Below are positions 32,892-39,411 of a stretch of 39,411 bases of DNA, piece after piece. The notes beneath the pieces are model-generated. The model worked only from the letters and a program-made list of their open reading frames with translations. It did no database searches and was not told where the DNA came from. Positions within the stretch are counted from its first letter, which is position 1. Each line of letters starts with the position of its first letter. Source of the DNA: an uncultured Flavihumibacter sp. GTDB lineage: Bacteria; Bacteroidota; Bacteroidia; Chitinophagales; Chitinophagaceae. The position numbers and the translations under genes were made by a program. Where the stretch lies: contig CAMLRX010000034.1 in assembly GCA_946482545.1 (NCBI GenBank), positions 1 through 39,411 on the forward strand, read 5' to 3'.

Positions 32892-34826
32892 TTAAAAAGT
32901 TTTATTAACAATTTCTTCGGTGATAAGTTTAACGAAATCCGCGGTAGGCATTGTTCCCACATCTCCTTTTCCCTGGCGGCGCACTGCTACCTGACCTTCG
33001 TTCACTTCTTTTTCGCCCAGAACCAGCATATAAGGAACTTTTTCAAGTTCCGTATCCCTGATTTTTTTCCCTATTTTCTCGTTCCGGTCGTCAATTTCCA
33101 CACGAATATCAGCAATTTTCAATACATCCGAAACATTTTTGGCGTAATCGAGGAACTTATCGCTGATGGGCAGGATCTTCACCTGGGTAGGCGTGAGCCA
33201 AACCGGGAATTTACCGGCGCAATGCTCCGTAAGTACCGCGATGAATCTTTCGAGTGAACCGAACGGCGCGCGGTGGATCATCACCGGGCGGTGCTTCTGG
33301 TTGTCTTCTCCCACATAGGTGAGATCGAAGCGCTCGGGCAGGTTGTAATCTACCTGGATGGTACCCAACTGCCATTTTCTGCCGATGGCATCCTTCACCA
33401 TAAAGTCGAGCTTAGGACCATAAAACGCGGCTTCTCCGTATTCCACCACTGTTTTCAGTCCTTTTTCTGCCGCGGCTTCAATGATGGCCTCTTCAGCCAG
33501 GTTCCAGTTCTCATCGGTACCAATGTATTTGGAGCGGTCTTCCTTGTCGCGCAGGGATACCTGGGCTGTGAAGTCGGTAAAACTTAGTGAATTGAATACG
33601 TACAACACCAGATCGATCACCTTTTTGAACTCGTCCTTCACCTGGTCAGGACGACAGAAAAGGTGTGCATCGTCTTGGGTAAACCCTCTTACACGGGTAA
33701 GTCCGTGCAGTTCTCCATGCTGTTCATAACGGTAAACTGTTCCGAACTCTGCCAAACGGAGTGGCAAATCCTTATAAGAACGTGGGGACGCTTTGTATAT
33801 CTCGCAATGGTGCGGACAGTTCATGGGCTTCAGGAAGAACTCCTCTCCTTCCTGTGGTGTTTTGATGGGCTGGAAACTGTCTTTTCCGTATTTCTCGTAG
33901 TGGCCTGAAGTCACGTACAGGTTCTTATGACCAATATGTGGGGTGACCACAGGCAGGTAGCCGGTTTCGATCTGGGCTTTCTGGAGAAACTGCTGCAACC
34001 TTTCGCGGAGCATAGCACCCTTAGGCAGCCACAGTGGAAGGCCCATCCCCACTTTTTCGGAGAAGGTAAATAGTTCGAGTTCCTTTCCCAGCTTGCGGTG
34101 GTCGCGCTTTTTCGCTTCCTCCATCAATACGATATACTCGTCCAGCTCTTTCTGGTTGGGAAAAGTAACGCCATAGATGCGGGTCAGCATCTTTCTTTTT
34201 TCATCTCCCCTCCAGTAAGCGCCGGCGATGCTGGTCAGTTTAACGGCTTTGATAAACCCGGTATGCGGAATATGCGGACCGCGGCACAGGTCGGTAAAGT
34301 TGCCTTGTGAATAGAATGTGATCTCTCCATCTTTCAGACCGTCGATCAGTTCAAGTTTGTATTCATCGTTCTTGTCGGTAAAGTAAGCCAGGGCATCCTG
34401 TTTGGAAACGGCTTTGCGCTTGTATTCCTCGTTGTTCTTTGCGAGTTCAGCCATTTTCTTTTCGATGGCGCGCAAGTCTTCCTCACCGATCTGGCGGTCA
34501 CCGGTATCAATATCGTAGTAGAATCCTTTTTCAATGGAGGGGCCGATCCCGAATTTTGTTCCGGGGAACAATGCTTCCAGCGCTTCGGCCAGCAAGTGGG
34601 CCGAAGAGTGCCAGAAAGTGGATTTGCCGCCATCATCATCCCAGGTGAGCAGCTTCAGCGTAGCATCCGTGGTTATGGGTCGCGTGGCATCCCACACTTC
34701 TCCATTTACATTCGCTGCCAAAACTTTCCGGGCCAATCCTTCTGAAATGGATCTGGCCACTTCCAGCGCCGAAGTTCCCGCAGGATACTGTCGCACCGCC
34801 CCATCTGGTAATGTGATGTTGATCAT
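32892..34826 (-). CDS. thrS: Threonyl-tRNA synthetase
   Basis: A 644-residue class II synthetase that charges tRNA-Thr. It has an N-terminal TGS domain (about 1-60, [20 protein letters not shown]), the editing domain with [11 protein letters not shown] and the GFYYDID segment, the catalytic core ([31 protein letters not shown], motif 2; [18 protein letters not shown], motif 3) and a C-terminal anticodon-binding domain ([16 protein letters not shown]). The ATG at 34826 is chosen because the TGS domain begins there. It leads the thrS-infC transcript, divergent from the exported paralog gene. Confidence 0.97.
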   Translation of the reverse strand: MINITLPDGAVRQYPAGTSALEVARSISEGLARKVLAANVNGEVWDATRPITTDATLKLLTWDDDGGKSTFWHSSAHLLAEALEALFPGTKFGIGPSIEKGFYYDIDTGDRQIGEEDLRAIEKKMAELAKNNEEYKRKAVSKQDALAYFTDKNDEYKLELIDGLKDGEITFYSQGNFTDLCRGPHIPHTGFIKAVKLTSIAGAYWRGDEKRKMLTRIYGVTFPNQKELDEYIVLMEEAKKRDHRKLGKELELFTFSEKVGMGLPLWLPKGAMLRERLQQFLQKAQIETGYLPVVTPHIGHKNLYVTSGHYEKYGKDSFQPIKTPQEGEEFFLKPMNCPHHCEIYKASPRSYKDLPLRLAEFGTVYRYEQHGELHGLTRVRGFTQDDAHLFCRPDQVKDEFKKVIDLVLYVFNSLSFTDFTAQVSLRDKEDRSKYIGTDENWNLAEEAIIEAAAEKGLKTVVEYGEAAFYGPKLDFMVKDAIGRKWQLGTIQVDYNLPERFDLTYVGEDNQKHRPVMIHRAPFGSLERFIAVLTEHCAGKFPVWLTPTQVKILPISDKFLDYAKNVSDVLKIADIRVEIDDRNEKIGKKIRDTELEKVPYMLVLGEKEVNEGQVAVRRQGKGDVGTMPTADFVKLITEEIVNKTF

Positions 34827-34935
34827 GATTTTAATTATCCTATCTTTCGACTTGTTATTTGAGAACCGCGAAATTAACAAACTCTTGGCAGAAAGCCGTG
34901 GCGTATTTTCGGAATTTCACACAGGGAAAAACACT

Positions 34936-36039
34936 ATGAGGATATTGATTATTTTACTGTTACAGCTTTCGGTGATTTTCACATCGGCCCAGAACATCAC
35001 GGGCATCTGGCGTGGCGCATTTTCCGGTGGACAAACATCCGTTTTTGAAAGACTGCATAGTCCACAAGCCGCCAATCCCTATAAATACGAAGTGCAGATA
35101 AAGGATGTTTCAGGCCAACTCAAAGGCGTTACCTATTCCTACCAGGACACCAGTTTTTATGGCAAGGCTTCTTTCAGTGGCACTTTCGATCCGAAATCGA
35201 ACCGGGTGCTGGTGCAGGAAAAGAAAATGCTGGAACTGAGAATAGCCTCCAACAGCAGCGCCTGTATTATGACCTGCTACCTCGAATATTCCAGACTTGG
35301 TAAAGAAGAATTCCTGGAAGGACCCTTTACTTCCCTCAATGTAAGAGACTCCACCGATTGCGGCAGAGGAAGAGTACGGTTAAGAAAAGTACCTTTCTCC
35401 GACTTCAAAAAAGAACCTTTCCTTTCCACCCCCAGGCCCGATCTGGATGGCGCACCAGACCCACGCGACCGTGTAAAAACCAGTCCGCCCACCGTTAAAA
35501 AAACAGTTCCGGCTACGCCTAAAAAAACGACAACACCGCCTAAAACAGTCACCCCACCTAAAACCAATACAACACCCACGGTTAAAACCAAACCGGATTC
35601 TGTAAAAAAAGCCAATCCTGTTGTGATTGAAACCGTTCGCCCCAACGAGACCAAGCCTGCTGTGGCCGCTCCAAAAATAACCCCGAAGGTGATCGCAGGC
35701 AGGGAAAATGTTTTAGTGAGCACCATAGAAGTAACCAGCAAAGAGGTAACCGTTAAACTCTACGACAACGGGGTAATTGACAAGGACACCATCTCTGTTT
35801 ACCGCAACAACCAGCTTATACTTTCCAAACAGCAACTCACCGCGAAACCGCTGACGCTCACCTTCCGCATCGAAACCGCAGATGATATCCAGGAACTGGT
35901 TATGGTAGCGGAAAACCTGGGTGAAGTGCCACCCAATACGGCATTGATGGTGGTGGAATGCGGCGACCTGAAAAAAGAAGTGCGGCTCACTTCCAATTTA
36001 CAAAAGAGCGCCATGATCAGGTTCAAACTGAAGGAATAA
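34936..36039 (+). CDS. Exported protein of unnamed family, paralog 1 (with Pro/Thr/Lys linker)
   Basis: A 367-residue secreted or periplasmic protein: signal peptide about 1-19; an N-terminal domain (about 20-150) beginning ITGIWRGAFSGGQTS with several beta strands (YKYEVQIKDVSGQLKGVTYS, RVLVQEKKMLELRI); a disordered Pro/Thr/Lys linker (about 170-240, PPKTVTPPKTNTTP); and a C-terminal beta domain (about 255-367; YDNGVIDKDTISVYRNNQ, VMVAENLGEVPPNTALMVV, KSAMIRFKL). The next gene on the opposite strand has the same two domains without the long linker. I recall the C-terminal domain in other Chitinophagaceae proteins, but no function is known. The ATG at 34936 starts the signal peptide. Confidence 0.75.
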   Translation: MRILIILLLQLSVIFTSAQNITGIWRGAFSGGQTSVFERLHSPQAANPYKYEVQIKDVSGQLKGVTYSYQDTSFYGKASFSGTFDPKSNRVLVQEKKMLELRIASNSSACIMTCYLEYSRLGKEEFLEGPFTSLNVRDSTDCGRGRVRLRKVPFSDFKKEPFLSTPRPDLDGAPDPRDRVKTSPPTVKKTVPATPKKTTTPPKTVTPPKTNTTPTVKTKPDSVKKANPVVIETVRPNETKPAVAAPKITPKVIAGRENVLVSTIEVTSKEVTVKLYDNGVIDKDTISVYRNNQLILSKQQLTAKPLTLTFRIETADDIQELVMVAENLGEVPPNTALMVVECGDLKKEVRLTSNLQKSAMIRFKLKE

Positions 36040-36870
36040 TCAACGCTGGATAAAACGAAAACGCACCATCGCGCTTTTTTCAAGGGTAGAAGACATTCTG
36101 ACTTCAAACCTTTCTGCACCAGAACGTATTACCATCAATGCCGTATTGGGAGAAATTTCCCCTAAGTTCTCAGCCCGCATCACCAGGTCGTACACCACAC
36201 CAGGTTCCAGTTTCAGTTCGTAGCGCAGCGGCTGTGCGGAAAGCCTCACCTTTTGCGCGATCGCCAGGTTGTTGACGTGCAGGCTCACGGTATCGCCATC
36301 AATTTCAGCATTATCGTACAGAAAAATTTCCATTTCAGGCGTATGTACATCGATGGTGGAAACGAGGTCGGTCATGCGGTCCGTTACTGAATTTGAGGGT
36401 GTATCAGGCACCAGTCTTTCTACCGGGAACACCGGCTGAGGATTCCGTATTAAACGTATTTCTCCGGGCGGACAAGGCGCGCCTTTTTCAGCATCAACTC
36501 CTTTCCAGGTACCCGACAACATTTCCTGCTCTCCTTCCTTCGTATATACAAGCTCGTAAGTTTTGATACAGGGCACACAATGTGGTGGAATGCGGACGGC
36601 CAGCATTTTCGTTTCTTCCAGCACCATTTTTCTTGTCAAAGCATTGTAGCGTCCTGTGAACCTGTGCTTCACGTATTTCGTGGTATCGTAATAGTCGTAG
36701 CTAACGCCAATCAGTTGTACCCCATCTTCCTTCAATTGTATCTCGAGGTAATACACAGGGAAACAACCACCTTCACGCTGCGTAAGCGTACCTTTCCAGA
36801 CGCCGTTCAGCGGTTGAGCCTGGAGCTGTGGTGCCAATAATAAAAGAAATAATACTACCCGGAACCTCAT
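36040..36870 (-). CDS. Exported protein of unnamed family, paralog 2 (short linker)
   Basis: A 276-residue protein with a signal peptide (about 1-19, ending LQAQ), the same N-terminal domain as its neighbour (LNGVWKGTLTQREG, VQLIGVSYDYYDTTKY, KMVLEETKMLAVRI, LSGTWKGV; four cysteines including a CVPC pair) and the same C-terminal domain (VSTIDVHTPEMEIFLYDN, IDGDTVSLHVNN, VMRAENLGEISPNTALMVI, KSAMVRFRF). Its stop abuts the stop of paralog 1 with no base between. The gene follows the TonB-dependent receptor by 115 nt on the same strand and may be co-transcribed with it. Confidence 0.75.
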   Translation of the reverse strand: MRFRVVLFLLLLAPQLQAQPLNGVWKGTLTQREGGCFPVYYLEIQLKEDGVQLIGVSYDYYDTTKYVKHRFTGRYNALTRKMVLEETKMLAVRIPPHCVPCIKTYELVYTKEGEQEMLSGTWKGVDAEKGAPCPPGEIRLIRNPQPVFPVERLVPDTPSNSVTDRMTDLVSTIDVHTPEMEIFLYDNAEIDGDTVSLHVNNLAIAQKVRLSAQPLRYELKLEPGVVYDLVMRAENLGEISPNTALMVIRSGAERFEVRMSSTLEKSAMVRFRFIQR

Positions 36871-36985
36871 GATTGAATTTACGAAACTTAAAGAGCTTCG
36901 GCACCAGGATTGGATGAGCGGCGTTTTAATGGGAAGTATCCGGTTTGCAAAGAAGTAATAAATGTATTTATCAGGAACCAACTCT

Positions 36986-39343
36986 CTAAAACCTGAAGTT
37001 CCAGGTAACCGACGGAAGTATCGGAAAAAGGGAAACCTGCAAACTCTCCACCTCCAAAGTCCCATCGTACGCGCTACCCGTTTGATCGAAATAAATAAAA
37101 TAGGGGTTCAACCGGCTGTACACATTGTAAATACTGAATACCCATTCATTGCGGAACCGCCGCTCCGGACGGCGCGGTGTGGGCGAATACGTGGCGGCGA
37201 GGTCCAGCCGGTGGTAAGCAGGCAACCGATACGCGTTCACCTTACTGTATTCCTGTGTGAGCACGCCTTCCATAAGATAGAAGCGCTCGGGAAGCGTGGT
37301 GGCGTTACCGGTACCATAAACAAAAACGGAAGACAGTTTCCATTTCTTGCTCAACTCATAAATCCCCACCACGGAGAGATCGTGCCGGCGATCATATTTC
37401 GCGGGAAACTTCAGCCCATCATTCAGTCCCGGAAACTTGCGCCAGGTCCACGACAATGTATAACCAACCCAACCCGTGAGTTTTCCCTTCGCCTTATTTA
37501 CATAAAACTCCGCGCCATAACTCCATCCTTTTCCGAAAGTGAATTCTTCTTCCGGATCTTTCAACGACGGTGTATATCCTTCCCGGTATTCGATCTGGTT
37601 CTGCATGTCCTTGTAATAAACTTCTACAGAAGTTTCCCAGGTATTATCTGAAAAATTCCGGAAATAGCCAGCAGCATATTGCCAGCTCAACTGAGGTTTC
37701 ACCCGCAGTGTACTCGGCACCCAGAGATCAGTCGGCAAGGTGGAACCCGCATTGCTGACCAGGTGAATGAACTGCTGGTTGCGGTTTACAGCAAACTTGA
37801 GGGAAGATTGCGTATTCAGGGTGTACCTTACCGTTAAGCGCGGTTCAATACCCTGGTACATTTTTACGCGCTCCCCCCGGTTGTACACCGTACTATCCAG
37901 CTTGTTGCCATCTGCATCCGTAGTAAAGGATTTGTATGGACCTGTTTGTGCGAAGCCGCTCCAGCGCAGACCAGCATTGAGTTTCAGTTTATCGCTCACA
38001 GACCAGTCATCCTGTACATACAACCCGGTTTCATGCGCGTACTTCGTATTGCTGTTGTTGGGGTTAAAGGTTGTCTCGCCTTGCCGGCCCGAAAGCACGT
38101 TCGGTACGAAAGTGTGGTAGGTCCAGAGTCCGCCGAACTTCAATTTATGCTTCGGAGAAACAAAATAATCGAAATCGGCTTTCGTCGTGACGTCCCTGAT
38201 ACCTGAACTCAGTTTCAGTTCAAAATCCTGCTGTGCGGCGCCGAAGGAGAATTTATAATCATTGTAAACAACGGTGGTATTGGAAAACAACTTTGGGTTG
38301 AAAACATGATTCCACCGGATGGTTGCCGTAGAATTTCCCCAGGGAATATCTGCATTGAAGGCGCGTTCCCGGTTGCGGAACGTAAATACATCTCGGCCGA
38401 AATAACCACTCAGGTAAAGCCTGTCCTTATCGGAAAAAGTATAGTTCAGCTTGGTATTCAGGTCATAGAAATAGTACCCCGAACCATAAAAAGAACTGGA
38501 TTTTGAGATGAATGGTTTTATAAGCGCGTCAATATAGGTCCTGCGGGCAGAAAGCATAAAAGATGCCTTATCCTTCTGGATCGGGCCCTCCACTGAAATA
38601 CGTGAGGCGATGAGTCCTACACCTCCCCGGGCTTCCCATTCATTCATGTTACCGTCTTTCATAGCTACATCCAGTACCGAAGACAATCTTCCGCCGTATT
38701 GAGGCGGCATTCCTCCTTTGATGAGCGAGGTATTCTTGATGGCGTCGGAATTAAAAATGGAGAAAAAACCGAATAAGTGGCCGGTATTGTACACTACCGC
38801 ATCGTCCAGCATAATCAGGTTCTGGTCCGGGCCGCCGCCGCGTACATAGAAACCGGCGTTGCCTTCCCCCGCGTTGCGTACGCCCGGCAGCAGTTGAATC
38901 GTTTTCAGAATATCCACCTCTCCGAAAAGCACGGGCAGCGATTTCACCTGGTTCATAGACAGGCTTATCTTCCCCATCTGCGCGTCCTTGAGGTTGTTGT
39001 CCCTTTTCCTGGCGGTCACCACCACTTCGTTGGCGGCCGCGGTACGCGGGGTGAGCAGGAGATCAGTTCGTATGTCCGCATCCAGTTTAATGCTTTTGCC
39101 GAGCACCTCGTACCCTACGAAAGAAACGTACAATTCATATTCCCCGGTCGGCAAAGTAATAGAATAGAAACCATATTGATTGGCCAGTACAGCCCGTCCG
39201 CTTCCGTTCACGGCAATCGTGGCGCCAATCAGTGTTTCGCCTGAAAGAGCATCTTTCACGTACCCACTGATGGTAAATTTATCCTGAGCTGAAAGCTGAT
39301 GGGTGAAAAGAAAAAGAAAAACGCTGAGTAAAGTTCCTTTCAT
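36986..39343 (-). CDS. TonB-dependent outer-membrane receptor with carboxypeptidase-regulatory-like N domain
   Basis: A 785-residue outer-membrane transporter. A signal peptide (about 1-20) is followed by a carboxypeptidase-regulatory-like domain (about 22-105; ISGYVKDALSGETLIGATI, GEYELYVSFVGY), a plug domain (about 115-220; VKSLPVLFGEVDILKTIQLL, GNAGFYVRGGGPDQNLIMLD) and a 22-strand-type barrel ending in the aromatic residue of PSVTWNFRF. It imports an unknown ligand using TonB energy. No SusD-type partner is adjacent. The ATG at 39343 begins the signal peptide. A large palindrome lies 40 nt upstream. Confidence 0.92.
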   Translation of the reverse strand: MKGTLLSVFLFLFTHQLSAQDKFTISGYVKDALSGETLIGATIAVNGSGRAVLANQYGFYSITLPTGEYELYVSFVGYEVLGKSIKLDADIRTDLLLTPRTAAANEVVVTARKRDNNLKDAQMGKISLSMNQVKSLPVLFGEVDILKTIQLLPGVRNAGEGNAGFYVRGGGPDQNLIMLDDAVVYNTGHLFGFFSIFNSDAIKNTSLIKGGMPPQYGGRLSSVLDVAMKDGNMNEWEARGGVGLIASRISVEGPIQKDKASFMLSARRTYIDALIKPFISKSSSFYGSGYYFYDLNTKLNYTFSDKDRLYLSGYFGRDVFTFRNRERAFNADIPWGNSTATIRWNHVFNPKLFSNTTVVYNDYKFSFGAAQQDFELKLSSGIRDVTTKADFDYFVSPKHKLKFGGLWTYHTFVPNVLSGRQGETTFNPNNSNTKYAHETGLYVQDDWSVSDKLKLNAGLRWSGFAQTGPYKSFTTDADGNKLDSTVYNRGERVKMYQGIEPRLTVRYTLNTQSSLKFAVNRNQQFIHLVSNAGSTLPTDLWVPSTLRVKPQLSWQYAAGYFRNFSDNTWETSVEVYYKDMQNQIEYREGYTPSLKDPEEEFTFGKGWSYGAEFYVNKAKGKLTGWVGYTLSWTWRKFPGLNDGLKFPAKYDRRHDLSVVGIYELSKKWKLSSVFVYGTGNATTLPERFYLMEGVLTQEYSKVNAYRLPAYHRLDLAATYSPTPRRPERRFRNEWVFSIYNVYSRLNPYFIYFDQTGSAYDGTLEVESLQVSLFPILPSVTWNFRF

Positions 39344-39383
39344 GCTGGAGATAACAAGATTTCCAAAGAAAGGTTGGGGCACC

Positions 39384-39411
39384 CGGTGGCACCGCTATAG
39401 CGGTGCCACCG
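39384..39411. repeat. Perfect 28-bp palindrome at the right edge
   Basis: The last 28 bases are a perfect palindrome with half-site CGGTGGCACCGCTA, centred on TATA (39396-39399). It could extend beyond the window. It lies 40 nt upstream of the TonB-dependent receptor ATG, where a terminator of the preceding gene, a REP-like unit, or an operator are all possible. No T-run is visible on the side that can be read. Confidence 0.7.

Noticed and set aside
34534..34935. N-terminal extension of exported paralog 1 (longer open frame starting antisense to thrS)
   Set aside because: The first 134 codons are antisense to thrS and the signal peptide starts at the ATG at 34936, so the extension is not coding.
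1..39411. CRISPR arrays, tRNA or rRNA genes, insertion sequences, prophage
   Set aside because: No direct-repeat and spacer pattern, cloverleaf-like sequence, transposase or phage gene was seen in either strand.

Overview
The window looks like chromosomal core DNA from a member of the Bacteroidota, probably Chitinophagaceae or a relative; this placement is inferred from gene content and has not been searched. Pointers are a PorW/SprE-type gliding/type IX secretion TPR protein, a carboxypeptidase-regulatory-domain TonB-dependent receptor, DUF2911 and DUF6498-type proteins, a short Bacteroidota-style arginine decarboxylase, futalosine-pathway MqnA, and several copies of the Bacteroidota promoter signature (TTTG, 19-21 nt, TAnnTTTG). 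There is no prophage, insertion sequence, CRISPR array, tRNA or rRNA that I can see.

Layout. 1-1367: edge of a polysaccharide-type locus (TylF-like methyltransferase, GT2 glycosyltransferase). 1364-3296 (minus): Nudix hydrolase, YfiT/BstA-like DinB protein and exported FKBP prolyl isomerase in one operon. 3405-5119: cysE-cysM cysteine synthesis. 5116-8072 (minus): DUF6498 membrane protein, SprT-like protein, four-TM protein, bactofilin and a membrane anchor, with a candidate small RNA at about 5985-6128. 8167-16095: PorW/SprE, a bifunctional penicillin-binding protein, a TonB-like protein and folC. 16077-20162: mqnA, purB and prfC. 20242-24072: aldose-1-epimerase-like protein, DUF2911 protein, PyrR-like phosphoribosyltransferase and a membrane Fe-S protein. 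24076-26470 (minus): lysE-lgt and a bacilliredoxin. 26695-29684: Hsp20 and three exported proteins of unknown role. 29761-34826 (minus): arginine decarboxylase and the thrS-infC / rpmI-rplT translation block. 34936-39343: two tail-to-tail paralogous secreted proteins of an unnamed family and a TonB-dependent receptor.

Functional threads. Cysteine synthesis (cysE-cysM), a BstA-like protein and a BrxA/BrxB bacilliredoxin together suggest a bacillithiol-based thiol system. Envelope construction is heavily represented (bactofilin with anchor, PBP1A-like enzyme, Lgt, PorW/SprE, TonB, TonB-dependent receptor). The translation block is unusual in having a strong intrinsic terminator between infC and rpmI.

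The most interesting unexplained signals are: (1) intergenic blocks bounded by inverted arms built from an ATTTTGR heptamer, found at three places and often abutting stop codons; (2) a bactofilin module whose partner resembles the N-terminal anchor of bactofilin-linked M23 peptidases but has no peptidase domain; (3) the convergent paralogous exported pair with zero intergenic bases; (4) a promoter-terminator unit with no substantial gene, a candidate small RNA; (5) promoter elements embedded in terminators before folC and speA; (6) a two-site GACATnnnGTC operator candidate between the bacilliredoxin and hsp20 genes; and (7) a perfect 28-bp palindrome at the right edge.
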